A DNA stretch of 64,000 bases from Pseudorasbora parva (lineage: Eukaryota; Chordata; Actinopteri; Cypriniformes; Gobionidae). Numbering within the stretch: position 1 is the first letter of the stretch; each line of letters begins with the position of its first letter. Positions 11,341 through 22,189 of this stretch are shown here, one piece after another. The position numbers and the translations under genes are program-made. The stretch is taken from assembly GCF_024679245.1 (NCBI RefSeq), contig NC_090186.1, positions 42,927,069 to 42,991,068 on the forward strand. Direction: 5' to 3'. The notes beneath the pieces were generated by a model, which made no database searches, had not been told where the DNA came from, and saw nothing but the letters and a program-made list of their open reading frames with translations.

Positions 11341-14300
11341 CTAATTTTTAGGCATTTCAGGCAATACAATTAGTTTAGCAACAGGGCGGACATATGTGTT
11401 GCCTTTAATGTCCACTTCCACGGCTCTTATTGCACCATCGTCACTTGGTAGGACTCTGGTTACCTTACCGACTGGCCATTGGGCTCTGGGAAGTTGAGAA
11501 TCCACAATCAATACAACCTGATCGACTGCTAGGTTTTGTGTGATGTTCTGCCACTTCTGTCGAAGCTGGAGACTGGGTAGGTAGTTCCTAAGGAACTGGG
11601 TCCAGAAGTGATCGGCAATCACTTGGCTGTGTCTGTAGCGTCGCCGTCCAAGTAGATTGCTGGGTCCATACACAGCCTGAGGTAGAGAAGAGTCCTGCCG
11701 CCCCATAAGCAGCAAATTGGGGGTAATAGGATCAGGATCCGCTATATCAGATGATACGTACCCCAGGGGTTTCGAATTTAGGATGCCTTCCACTTCGATC
11801 AACACTGTGGTAAGGACTTCCTCCGAGACGGTATGATCTTTCAGAACAACTTGGAGCGAAGCTTTGACGGATTTAATTTCCCTCTCCCATACTCCTCCGA
11901 AGTGCGGTGCGTGAGGTGGGTTGAATTGAAAGGATATTTTCTGTTTGGCTAGTTGCTCTTGGAGGGATGGTTCCATTTCGGCAAAGGCTTCAGAGAGCTC
12001 ACGCTCTCCACCCCTGAAGTTGGTACCTCTGTCGCAGATGATCTCAAAGGGCTTTCCTCTCCTTGCTATGAAGCGTCTGAGGGCTAGTAAAAAAGAATCT
12101 GCGTCCATGCTGCATAACAATTCGATATGTATGCATCTTGTAGTGAGACATTTAAATATTATGCCCCATCTCTTTTCTTGCCGTCTGCCAATTTTGATCA
12201 GATATGGCCCAAAACAATCAACTCCTGTCGACCAGAAGGGAGGCTGGTTAATCCTCAGACGGGAAGCAGGCAAGTCTGCCATTTTGGGTACAGTGGGCTT
12301 GCCACGCCATTTCCTACACTCAGCGCATTGTCTCTGGTGCTTTTTGACCACCTGGCGGCCTCTGAGAACCCAATAGGTTCGCCTTAACTCTGCAAAAACC
12401 CTTTCAGGACCTGCGTGCATCAGGCGGTCATCAAAGTCTTGGATTAACAGTTTTGTTATGGGGTGTTCTGGTGCCAACACGATAGGGTGAAGTGTATCCT
12501 CTGATAATGTTGCAGCTTTGCGTAATCTACCACCCACTCTAATCAGATCAAGGTGAGAATCTAACGTTGGAGCAAGGGAACATAATCGACTGTTTGAATG
12601 CACAGATTTATTGGCTTTAAGAGCATGCACTTCATCAGGAAAACTTTCCATTTGTGCACGTCTGAGTACAGCCGTTTCAGTCTCTATACGTTCTGTCGCT
12701 GACATAGGGGGTGCTGCCGCCCCATGAAGAGAGTGATATGTGGTCATAATGAGGTCATCCCATGATTTGCAGTCATCTACATTCGGTAAAGAGGCATGAC
12801 TGATTGAGATATTACCACAGAATGAGGATTTACGGAGTTCTTCTGAATCTTCAATTGCCATTGAAGGGTGGATTGGCCAGTGTTCTGAAGATTGTTGCAG
12901 AAATGCTGGACCTTGCTTCCATCTACTGGGATGGGACAGATATATGAGGGTCTTACCGCGAGTGATATCGTCAGCGGGATTGTTATCTGAGTCCACGTAT
13001 CTCCAGTTCTCATATCCAACGAGGTCTTGGATCTCTGCGATTCGCGTGCCAACGAACACTTTGTAATTGCATGACTCAGACTGTATCCAGTGTAGTACAG
13101 TGGTTGAATCGGACCACATTACCGTTTGCCTGATATCAAGTGTAAGCTCTGTGTTCAGTGTCTTGGCTAGCTGAGCTCCCGACAATGCTGCAGAGAGCTC
13201 AAGGCGGGGCATGGAGAGTTGCTTCTTGGGTGCCACCCGTGACCTCGCCATGATGAATGCAACTTGAATGTCATCGCCCGTTTCCACCCGTAGGTAAGCC
13301 ACAGAGCCATATGCCTTCTCCGAGGCATCACAGAAGACATGCATATCGATAATAGAGGTGGTGTTATTGCATGCTGGTGTGTAACACCTGGGCAGTGTTA
13401 TTCTCTGTAGGTCAGGAAGCTCTTCTTCCCAAGTGTGCCATTCTGAGAAGATGTCAGCTGGCAGAGGTTCATCCCAACCTCCAACCCTCTTCCATAGTGT
13501 CTGCACCAGGATTTTGGCCCTTGTGGTGAAAGGGATGATGTATCCGAGTGGGTCATACTGGCTAGCCAGGATGCGATAGACACTTCTCATTGAGGTTTCC
13601 CCAATTGTTGACACAGACCTGTGCTTATAGCCTAAAATGTCCTGTGAGCAGTGCCACACAAGGCCGAGGGTTGACTCTTGCGGATCAGTTTTGTTTGCAG
13701 AAAGCCACAGCTCACAGCCTACTGATTTGGCTTCAGCGGGTAAATGTGCAATCACACCGGGAACATTGCTAGCCCACTGCCTTATGTCAAAGCCACCAGC
13801 CGCTAATACTGCTCTAATTTTGTCAATGAGTTTCTTAGCCTGATGCTGAGACTGGAGAGACTGTAAGCAATTGTCCACATAGAAAGACTGCTGAACAGAC
13901 TCAACTACATCTTCATTGCCTTCCTTGTTGTCTCTGACATGTCTCTGGAGGGCATAAGTAGCGCAGCATGGACTACAGGTTGTCCCAAATGGTAATACTC
14001 GCCATTCATAGATGTCTGGGCTGCGATCTCTTTCCATGTCTCTCCAGAGAAAGCGAAGCAGTGGCTGATCTTCCGGTAACAGTCTGATCTGGTGAAACAT
14101 AGCTCGTATGTCTCCACTTATGGCAATGGCATACTCCCTGAACCTGAGCAGGACTCCCAACAGTGGTGGACCAAGAGTAGGACCAGGTAGTAGATTGTCA
14201 TTCAGATTCATTTGATTGTAAGTGAAAGAACAATTGAAGACCACCCGGGCTTTGTCATTGTGGAGCACAATGTGGTGAGGAACATACCATAAATCACGGG

Positions 14301-17214
14301 AATTAGCTGCTTCTGGATCAGTTATTCGTACTGCATAACCTGCCTCTTCAAGTTTGTGTATCTCTTTGTTGTACATTTTTGCCAGGTCAGGATTCTTTAC
14401 CAGGCGACGTTCTGTGGCTCTTAAAAGGGCCATGACAGCGTTGGGTGTTGCCTGCAGTCTAGCTGCATCCCGCTTGTAAAGTAGTGGGGTAGCATAGCGG
14501 GTTGTACCATCAACTGTAACACGTACCGATTTCTCCTCCAACATGGCAAGTGCAGATCTATCTTGTCTGGAGCGGACTACTTCTTTCTCATTTCTCTGGG
14601 GCAGTATGTCAAGCTGCCACAATCGCTCCACATGTTGACGTAAATCTTGCGTTGGAGAAAGGAAGGTAGTGTGGAGGCATACATCTACGTTTGAGGGATG
14701 CTGGAGAAATGTTGTTGGCCCTTGAACTGTCCAGCCAAGAAGTGTGTGTACCGCTATAGGGCTACCAAGCGGTCCCATTCGGATTGGGCAGTTTGGTGTG
14801 ATCAACTGTGGATAATCTGATCCAATGAGTAGCAAAGGCTGCACTCTAGTGAACTCTAGCAAGGGAATGTCCCTGAGGTGTCCATATCTTCTCTTCAAGG
14901 CGTCCGCGGGACATGACTGCTCAGCAAGGTTGAGATCTGCGGCTGTGAATGCGTTCCGAATCACATGTTTAACACTTAAGTGTGATAGAGCAGATACCTC
15001 GAATGAGACTGTGGTTCCTCTTAGCTGAACAAGGTCTTGTCTTATTGTTCGAAGAGTCAAGTTTTCCTCAGATCCTTTCAAACCTAGATGTTTGACTGCT
15101 GCTGGCAGGAGGATCGTTCTTTCAGACCCATCGTCCAACACGGCATGGGTGTCCAGGAACCTTTTGCCACTGCGAAGTCTTACCGGGACAACTTTTAACA
15201 TTACTCTGCCTGAATGACTGGCCTGGTCCAAATAAACCTGAGAAGTGGTTGTGCTCACTGTGAGTATGCTTTGGTTTTCTGCCTTGACTGCAACTTCATG
15301 CAAAACGGGCAGGTGGAGTCCCCCACATGTAGAGCAAGTTTTCTTGAGCGTGCAGATGTCTTGTTTGTGACCTCGACCACACCTCCAGCATTTACTGTGC
15401 TCACTAATCCAGCTTCCTCTTTGTGTGTGGTTCAACTTGCAAAAGGCTGCACAAGCATTGAGATAATGTTCATGGTTGTTGCAGTAGGGACAAAAGGGCT
15501 TGAAACGCTCCCGCTTTTTAGCTGTAGCTGCCATTTTGGTGTCTGTGAGGGAGCTGGTGGGCAAATGAATGGCTCTAGGTTGTTCACTGCCTGTGAGAAT
15601 TGTGGCTGCTCTGGCTCTGGGCTGAAAAGGAGGTTTCTGATCTCGCCGGAAGGGTTCTGTATGCACTGGCCCTGTAACACGCCTAGATATTTGAATGGCC
15701 TGAGCCTTCCTCTCCAGCCACTCTGCAAATTCTGGCAATGTGTAAGTCCTGGAACTGCCACTCACAATGATGTGCTGGTTGAGGCAGTACTCTATGAATG
15801 AGTCTCTATAGCTGACAGGCAGTTTGGTCAGTAGGGTGTCAACGTGGGAGCCACATTGCAGTTCGTATCTAGAGGGCCCATGCATTGTGTTCAACATGCC
15901 CACCAGTGTATTAACAGCCGAAGAAAAGTCCTCAAATCCCTGCGCATCACCTGGTCGGATAGCTGGTGCATTGAGGATAGCTCTTAGCTCGCTCTGAATT
16001 AACTGTCTTGGTTGACCGTATCGCTGTTCAAGAGCCTGCATTGCACTGGTGTAGGGAAATGGGCTGTTGACATACCTTTTAGCTACCTGGTAAGCGGCAG
16101 GCAGATGCAGATGATCCAAGAGCACTTGATATTTATAGTCCTCTGTTAGATGTCTGTGTGGGCCAAGGATACTGTCCAGTCCCTTCTTAAGCATAAGGAA
16201 ATCACTCTCTTTCCCTGAGGAGAAGACTACCAGCTTTGGTTTGGGGATGCCGTAGGAAGACGCAATGGCCATTTCCATCAGTCCAGGTTCCACAGGGTTG
16301 ATGGGATAATCATACTGTGGTTGTGGTCCAGGCCAAGGAGGTAGATGCAGAGGTAGTGGTTGATAAGGTCGTTGAGGATGCATCACTGGTTGCGCTGGTA
16401 CAGGCTGCACTGGAGCTGGCACCGTCTGCTGGTACTGTGGCTGCAGTGCGGCTGGTGCAGATTGTACAGCCGCTAACTGACGTTGCGGTTGCACATAAGT
16501 GTGTGCTGGCTGTACAGAAGCTGATTGATGTGCTGGCTGTATGCGGGCCGGTGCAGCCTGCAAAGGAGTCGGCTTATACTGTGGCTGTACCTGAGGATAG
16601 GCAGGCAGAACAGGCTGAGCAGCTGTGTGGGGCCATGAGTCTGATCGTCGGAATTCTGCAAATTGTCTCTGAGGCTGTGGCTCTGGCAGGGAAGATCCAC
16701 GACCTATATTTGGTGGCTGCATGATTGGTTGCGGCTGCGGCTGCGGCTGCGGCTGCGGCTGCGGCTGCGTAGCTGGCTCGTGGTAAAGTGTCTCCTCATA
16801 TTGTGGGGATGATGCTACAGTCACAGAGGGTTCTAATCCAGGGTTACTGAGTTCAATGTGAGGAAGACTCTGGTAGTGTCCGTAAACAGGAGATCTAGCA
16901 GCCTGTCGTACACTGTCCATTCTGATTTGAAGCTCTCTCATTTCACTGCTTAAATCTTTCCAACGGGCCTCTAAGTGATGCAGCTTTCCCCGTTCAAATT
17001 CTCTGTTCCCTGTAGCAGGAGTGATATAGCCCCTATAGGGATCCTGGTTTGCTTGAGATATTCCTTCAGTGACCTCTGCTGGTGAAGAATAAACATGACA
17101 CGGAGATGGATAATCAAGCACATAATCCTCCAAGTAGGTGGGCACCCGCCGGGTACGACTTGGACGAGGATCTGGCTTTTGTCCTCCCTCATAGAAATCT
17201 CTGGATGTAGCCAT
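11341..17214 (-). CDS. BEL/Pao Gag-Pol polyprotein, intact, 1957 residues
   Basis: One uninterrupted frame encodes Gag, protease, reverse transcriptase, RNase H and integrase, which together copy the element RNA into DNA and insert it. Visible parts in order: N-terminal coiled-coil-like region (about 70-105); Pro/Gln-rich linker with a PQ repeat (150-163); Gag core (about 325-510); zinc knuckles CPYCNNHEHYLNAC (575-588) and CWRCGRGHKQDIC (609-621); aspartic protease motif VLDDGSERTIL (692-702); RT with SGDIRAMFHQI (Asp1035) and FYVDNC (1111-1116); RNase H residues Asp1295, Glu1339 and Asp1369; integrase zinc region His1584, His1600, Cys1630 and Cys1633; integrase core Asp1666, Asp1728 and Glu1777; and a basic C-terminal domain. 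The second Asp of the usual YVDD motif is Asn here. The ATG is only 42 nt inside the 5' LTR. Domain borders are estimates. Confidence 0.95.
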   Translation of the reverse strand: MATSRDFYEGGQKPDPRPSRTRRVPTYLEDYVLDYPSPCHVYSSPAEVTEGISQANQDPYRGYITPATGNREFERGKLHHLEARWKDLSSEMRELQIRMDSVRQAARSPVYGHYQSLPHIELSNPGLEPSVTVASSPQYEETLYHEPATQPQPQPQPQPQPQPIMQPPNIGRGSSLPEPQPQRQFAEFRRSDSWPHTAAQPVLPAYPQVQPQYKPTPLQAAPARIQPAHQSASVQPAHTYVQPQRQLAAVQSAPAALQPQYQQTVPAPVQPVPAQPVMHPQRPYQPLPLHLPPWPGPQPQYDYPINPVEPGLMEMAIASSYGIPKPKLVVFSSGKESDFLMLKKGLDSILGPHRHLTEDYKYQVLLDHLHLPAAYQVAKRYVNSPFPYTSAMQALEQRYGQPRQLIQSELRAILNAPAIRPGDAQGFEDFSSAVNTLVGMLNTMHGPSRYELQCGSHVDTLLTKLPVSYRDSFIEYCLNQHIIVSGSSRTYTLPEFAEWLERKAQAIQISRRVTGPVHTEPFRRDQKPPFQPRARAATILTGSEQPRAIHLPTSSLTDTKMAATAKKRERFKPFCPYCNNHEHYLNACAAFCKLNHTQRGSWISEHSKCWRCGRGHKQDICTLKKTCSTCGGLHLPVLHEVAVKAENQSILTVSTTTSQVYLDQASHSGRVMLKVVPVRLRSGKRFLDTHAVLDDGSERTILLPAAVKHLGLKGSEENLTLRTIRQDLVQLRGTTVSFEVSALSHLSVKHVIRNAFTAADLNLAEQSCPADALKRRYGHLRDIPLLEFTRVQPLLLIGSDYPQLITPNCPIRMGPLGSPIAVHTLLGWTVQGPTTFLQHPSNVDVCLHTTFLSPTQDLRQHVERLWQLDILPQRNEKEVVRSRQDRSALAMLEEKSVRVTVDGTTRYATPLLYKRDAARLQATPNAVMALLRATERRLVKNPDLAKMYNKEIHKLEEAGYAVRITDPEAANSRDLWYVPHHIVLHNDKARVVFNCSFTYNQMNLNDNLLPGPTLGPPLLGVLLRFREYAIAISGDIRAMFHQIRLLPEDQPLLRFLWRDMERDRSPDIYEWRVLPFGTTCSPCCATYALQRHVRDNKEGNEDVVESVQQSFYVDNCLQSLQSQHQAKKLIDKIRAVLAAGGFDIRQWASNVPGVIAHLPAEAKSVGCELWLSANKTDPQESTLGLVWHCSQDILGYKHRSVSTIGETSMRSVYRILASQYDPLGYIIPFTTRAKILVQTLWKRVGGWDEPLPADIFSEWHTWEEELPDLQRITLPRCYTPACNNTTSIIDMHVFCDASEKAYGSVAYLRVETGDDIQVAFIMARSRVAPKKQLSMPRLELSAALSGAQLAKTLNTELTLDIRQTVMWSDSTTVLHWIQSESCNYKVFVGTRIAEIQDLVGYENWRYVDSDNNPADDITRGKTLIYLSHPSRWKQGPAFLQQSSEHWPIHPSMAIEDSEELRKSSFCGNISISHASLPNVDDCKSWDDLIMTTYHSLHGAAAPPMSATERIETETAVLRRAQMESFPDEVHALKANKSVHSNSRLCSLAPTLDSHLDLIRVGGRLRKAATLSEDTLHPIVLAPEHPITKLLIQDFDDRLMHAGPERVFAELRRTYWVLRGRQVVKKHQRQCAECRKWRGKPTVPKMADLPASRLRINQPPFWSTGVDCFGPYLIKIGRRQEKRWGIIFKCLTTRCIHIELLCSMDADSFLLALRRFIARRGKPFEIICDRGTNFRGGERELSEAFAEMEPSLQEQLAKQKISFQFNPPHAPHFGGVWEREIKSVKASLQVVLKDHTVSEEVLTTVLIEVEGILNSKPLGYVSSDIADPDPITPNLLLMGRQDSSLPQAVYGPSNLLGRRRYRHSQVIADHFWTQFLRNYLPSLQLRQKWQNITQNLAVDQVVLIVDSQLPRAQWPVGKVTRVLPSDDGAIRAVEVDIKGNTYVRPVAKLIVLPEMPKN

Positions 17215-17235
17215 AGCGCAGCTGATGTCCCGTAA

Positions 17236-17253
17236 ATCCGGCTCGAAGGACCA
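17236..17253 (-). other. Primer-binding site, tRNA-Tyr type
   Basis: Three bases inside the 5' LTR the plus strand reads ATCCGGCTCGAAGGACCA, identical to the 3' end of eukaryotic tRNA-Tyr including CCA. The element RNA is therefore complementary to it over 18 bases. The tRNA match is from memory of tRNA-Tyr sequences. Confidence 0.85.
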
Positions 17254-17256
17254 ATT

Positions 17257-18103
17257 TGTGGGATATTTTGTGCGCAGTGGGATGGTTGGAACTCAACTGG
17301 CCTAATTCCTCGGTTAGAAAGAACAGCAGCTACTCCAGAGTGAACATTGACAATAGTAATGTTTATTAGGCCATCCAATTGCAAGGAATAAACAGGATTG
17401 CGTGGGTATACATAAATGTGTGTGTGGTTTCTGTGAGAGAACAGAATAAATATGATAAATATACATAATCATGACATGACAGAAGATATACTAATATATT
17501 AGTTTACAATAAGAACTGTAACTATACACTGATAAGATTTGTAACGGTAAACCTGAGCTTATTTGTAACATATAACCGCTAAATGCAGCTACATTAAATG
17601 GAGCGGGCTACCGCACCCGCTGTTAACAAGCGGTGTCGAATTACAAAGTGTGTGCGCTGCTTCAGCACTGCCGCGCGCTCTTTATTAACAATTGTTAATA
17701 TGTCAAGCAGACACTGGAAAATGTTTTTGTCAACATACATGATAATCAACTATTTCTTACGAACAAATAAACATTGTTCATAGCACAATAACTGGATGAT
17801 TCTTCTAATAGGTGAGCATTACACCGAGTGAATATATATTGACCTTATATTAGTTCTGAGGTAATATTAACTGAATTACGCAATGACACACTCTGAAACA
17901 CATCTAAAGTGATAATAAATATTGTTACTTACGGAGTTATTAACGCACAGTAATACCACACAAAGCAAAACAGACTTTAAAGGAATAAACAAAGCCAGGA
18001 GAACTCCTCTCGATGCTGCTGAAACCGAAACCTCTTTGCGCATGCACCAGACAAGTCTGAACAAGTTTGACTCGCGCATGCGTGAGACAGGGAATTTTGT
18101 ACA
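17257..18103 (-). repeat. 5' LTR of the BEL element
   Basis: This 847-bp LTR contains the element promoter by position. In element orientation it also holds a consensus splice donor, CCGTAAGT (about 17930-17937), and shortly after it a tract ending in CACTTTAG, an acceptor-like signal. No coding role is claimed for the short frames inside it. Confidence 0.95.
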
Positions 18104-18108
18104 TCAAG

Positions 18109-19482
18109 TTAAATGAAAATTAGAAATCTCACCTTGGCAACTATAAATATAGTATGTAAAATGATATGTCTCATATGATTAGTAATATAATTTTTTGTAT
18201 ATTATATTTTATGTCAGTTTATGTGCATTTTATTTCAAGTAACAAAAATGTGTTTTTCATGGCTTTGGTTAGTTAATATCTCATTTGAACAAACTTTCCC
18301 AACATTTGCCCCTCAGAAAAAAAGAAAAAAGATTTTGACGCCAGCACAACAAAAAGTGCCAAATATTAGTCGTTCAAATATTTCATTGCAACTTGAGAAG
18401 CCAAGAAGATTTATAGACAACACTGACATTAATCTGATTCGCACACAGTTTATTGCTAGGCTACTAATAATCACAAACAGAAGCAATAATGGAAATATAT
18501 GCAATGCAGCCTTTGATGCATATATGGAACTAAAATGAGATGTAGTGACATTACTGGACTTTTGCATGTATTTGTGTGTAATAAAGGATGTCAGGTTTTG
18601 AAATAGCAGTGTTTGTGGGTTTTTTCAGCGCACAGGAATCTCTGTGTCTTGCTACGAGAGGCCAAAACATCTGTTCTCAATCACAGCTCAGAAACAGCAG
18701 TATGCATCAGCGAGGAAGACTTTGGGATGTGAAAACAAAAGGAAACACGGTTAAATCAGTGTGTTTTCCCCAGGGTTGGGACATAAGCGGATGAAGCATG
18801 AGTGTCAGAAGATGACCGTTGTCCGTGCGTTTTTATGCAATAGGCCAATTATGTATCACATGAAGCCACACTACGACAGCAGCGACTAACACACGGGAGA
18901 GTCAGTGTTGGCCATGCAGTTTTTGGGTGGAGATCACACTTGGTTGCCAGGTTGCCACAAAAACAAAGACTTCAAATAATAATAATATAATGATGATGGC
19001 GATGGCGATGTCACCACATTTACGTAATCATGCTACAGTCATTAGTGATGCACGAGTGAAATCATTTCATTACTGCATTTAATAACAGAACAAGCTCTGG
19101 AGTTACTTAATGTCTTTATTGTGGAGACTGGGGTAAGTTGTCACACATTTAATTTGCACCTTTATATATAATTCAAGTCTTCTTGTTTTTTTTTTTTTTT
19201 GTGAAGACTCAAAGTTTAAAGCCTTAAAAAAAACATTTGAACATTTACACCATTATTGCTCAAGAAAAAAAAGAGCTTCAGTTCATTAAACACAAAGACC
19301 CCTAAAGCGGGGCATGTCACACACCATAAACATTCATGAAACACAAATCAATTAACGAAAGAGTTAAAAGTGAGCAAATACGAACATATCAAACCATTGT
19401 TTTGCCTAACCGCTTTGGACCATAACAAATATTATAGATTATAAAATACATAATGCAATATCATTCATCATAGTTCATAATA
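18109..19482. other. Intergenic DNA, no gene seen
   Basis: Contains a 105-codon plus-strand frame (18221-18538) with a basic KKRKK stretch but no recognisable domain or nearby splice structure. Short ATA and GATGGC runs occur near 18980-19010. Confidence 0.45.
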
Positions 19483-19490
19483 TAGTAGAG

Positions 19491-20729
19491 CAGTGGTCTT
19501 CACTATTTTTTTCACGAGAGCCGCACTGATAGCACAAAATCAATAGGAGAGCCACTTTTATTGCAAAGGCGTTTCTAGGATTTTCGTTTTAGGGGAGCTT
19601 AGCCCCCAGTGAGGGTAACCTGTGGAAAAAATCGTAACATAGTGTAGTGTCCAAATTGCGCCATTAACTAGTAGCTTACAACATGCATACCCAAACGATA
19701 TTGGCTGTTTATTACTTATAAAGCAAATATTCCCCTCTTACTGCATGTTCATACTTTACATGTAATAATTGTATCCAATAATGTTTATAATAACAGAGAT
19801 CCAAAATGTTAGGGGGGTTCGGGGGGTATGCTCCCCCGAGAAAATTTAGATTTCTATGATCTACATATGTGCATTTTAAGATGTTCTGAAGGCCAAAAAA
19901 TTAGATAACAATAGTACTAAAAATGCCTAATCTGATGAAAATGGCTTTGTTAATATTTCTTGTTCATTATAGGCCTACATTATGAATCACATAGGCATAT
20001 TTTCAGTTAAAAATTGTGAAATTAGAGTAGACAAAAGTTTATTAATTTGCCTGAATATTTCTTGAAAATAAAACTTGGCCGCAAAAAGAAAATTGAAGAT
20101 ACAATACAAGAGAAAAATAAATGACAGATGTCTTAACTTTAATTTTTTACAAAAGGTGCATATATCTGCTACAGAGGCTCAGATGCACACACACACACAC
20201 ACACACACACCTCTGCTTCTGACGTGCGCTCTGCTCCGCGCCGCTGCGGATTGAAGAACACGCAGACTAAAAAAACGGGACGAAGCCGAAGCCTCCCGCC
20301 ATCCAAAAAAGCAGGATTACATTAATGCTGGGATGAGCGGAAGCATGCATTTCCTTGACTTTCTTCATGTTGTATTTGTAGCTTGTCGTTGCAATCCTTG
20401 TGAGGCATGCAAGATGTTCATTGGTGAGGCGGTTTCTCTGTTAGAATCGTCCTAACTTGGCGTCGTGGAATGTATTTGGCGTGCATATGGCACGCAGTTT
20501 TTCGCGTGCATATGATACGCGTATTATACGCACGAACCCCCACCCCCATCCAAGAGCGTGTCATATACACGCCATAAGTGCGTATCATATGCACGCCAAA
20601 ACTCATATACATTCCACGAGATTGCACACTCATACTATTGATACGCATTCACATGTGATATAATGCGAGCTGCAAATTAAAGCTTGGCGAACCGCATGAG
20701 GCTCGCGAGCCGCGCAATGAGTAACACTG
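19491..20729. mobile_element. hAT-like non-autonomous transposon with 8-bp target duplication
   Basis: Starts CAGTGGTCTTCACTA and ends GAGTAACACTG, with the 8-bp direct repeat TAGTAGAG on both sides (19483-19490 and 20730-20737). Subterminal parts share GAGCCGC-type sequence in inverted orientation. CAG-type ends and an 8-bp duplication are the hAT signature. No transposase remains. Inside are a fragment of another repeat (about 19570-19850, with GGGGGTTCGGGGGGTATGC), a short CA run at 20189-20210 and the foldback at 20463-20625. Confidence 0.85.
20463..20625. repeat. Palindromic foldback repeat, GCGTGCATATG family
   Basis: GTGGAATGTATTTGGCGTGC at 20465 is inverted as GCACGCC...ATATACATTCCAC near 20592-20618. 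The motif GCGTATCATATGCACGCC also occurs at 56476-56500, and related GCGTAT/ACGCC sequence lies at about 33760-33830. Confidence 0.7.
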
Positions 20730-20737
20730 TAGTAGAG

Positions 20738-22189
20738 TATACAATAACAAAATATAAATAAGCTTCTTTCCTGCAATGTATTGTATGCAAGTTTTCTGGT
20801 AATACTTCACCATAAAGTTAACATTATTAATGCATTAGCTAACACATAAACAAAGACTTTGGTACAACGAACAAAGAAAGTGCACCGCCCAATATGGCGA
20901 ATAAGCCCCGCCTTCTAAATAAAAGAGCCAATCGTTGATTAGTAAAGTCATCGCATCACTCTGGTTCCTATAGAAACAGGCAGTTTCTGAGAGAATTGCG
21001 CCTTCGCATTAGCTTTGTCCAGGCTGAAAAATGCCATTTTTTATCACGATAAGAGCATTTTTCTAACAAAATTTACAAGACAGTTGTTTGTCAGATTTCA
21101 TTGGTGACATCAAATATGAAATTGAATCGAACAGTTTTGGAGATTTTGATGTTTCCCCATTTCAAAGAGATGGGAGCTGCACTTGCATGCCCGAGAGGCG
21201 TTTTAAAGATGGCAGCCGAGAGAAATCATCTTAAAGGGACTTTGACATAAACTAACAATGAGCATTTATTTATTGCACATGGTTATTTATTAATCATTGG
21301 CATCAGCGCTGCGTTACCCCACATACGCATGAGTGAAAGAAGAGGAAGCGCTCGTCTGCGGCAGAATAAAAGCTATGCGAAATCCAGGCATTTTTGTTTT
21401 GAAAAAGTGACCTCTAGTGGTGAAAAATTACATATTGTGCCTTTAATTCATGGATCCTTATTGTAAAGTGTTACCAGTTTTTTAATGTGTTCCTCATCTG
21501 TGAGAGACAACAAGCATTTGTGAAACTGAGCTAGACAATAACTCCTCTAAAGAGTTGCACATGTTTAAAACAGACTAGTCTTTTAGTTCCTAGTTAAATG
21601 CACATGTATCTGTTGTCAGGGAAGAATAACAGTGTGTCTGGCATCCCCTTGACTCTCTCGGCCCATGAAAACACATTCTGTTTACGTCTGAAGACTTGTT
21701 ACGTGAGAACATCATGTGACTGAACTAAATGGGAAGCGCTGGTCTCTGGACGGTGGGTCGGGTCAGGAGTGTCCGCTGGTCTTTGACTGATTGAAAACGA
21801 TGGGCGGAAATTACTCTGGCACGAGAATACGTGTCAATGTGTCAGCTGGATCAAGTTTGTGTAATATATGGTTGAAGTAATACAGTACAGGTCAATTCTT
21901 TATTAATGCAAATAGATTATAGTCCCATGCTGCTTGATCAAAGTGAATCTTTTTTTCCTGAATACGAGGCCAAGTCAAACCAGCGTATCTGTTCTGGAAG
22001 AACTCAGCAATGAATCACATTACACATTCCGATCATTTCAGCTATGGCCACATAATCCTCTAACTTCGCTCTTTCCCATGAGATTTACATGGAGCTGCGG
22101 TTAGAACACGTCCATCCCAAATACACTACTGTTTATGTAGTGTAAGAGATTAATGATTAAAATAAATAACTGATCAAAAGTGACAGTGA
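20738..22189. other. Intergenic DNA with a decayed repeat
   Basis: No gene seen. The stretch from about 20880 to 21455 ends ATATTGTGCCTTTAATT, resembling the right end of a TTAA-type element; no matching left end was found. The rest is unique-looking. Confidence 0.4.

Larger units (their letters stand above)
10425..18103 (-). mobile_element. Complete BEL/Pao LTR retrotransposon
   Basis: A 7679-bp element with two 847-bp LTRs at a constant offset of 6832 bp, flanked by the 5-bp direct repeat TCAAG (10420-10424 and 18104-18108). In element orientation the LTRs begin TGTACAAAATTCCC and end ATATCCCACA. Between them are a primer-binding site, one gag-pol frame and a polypurine tract. There is no envelope gene: only 69 bp separate the stop codon from the 3' LTR. 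I saw no difference between the LTRs by eye, so the insertion is recent. All parts needed for mobility appear present. Confidence 0.95.

Noticed and set aside
11945..16724. Several plus-strand frames of 60-195 codons inside the BEL element
   Set aside because: They are shadows of the minus-strand gag-pol frame.
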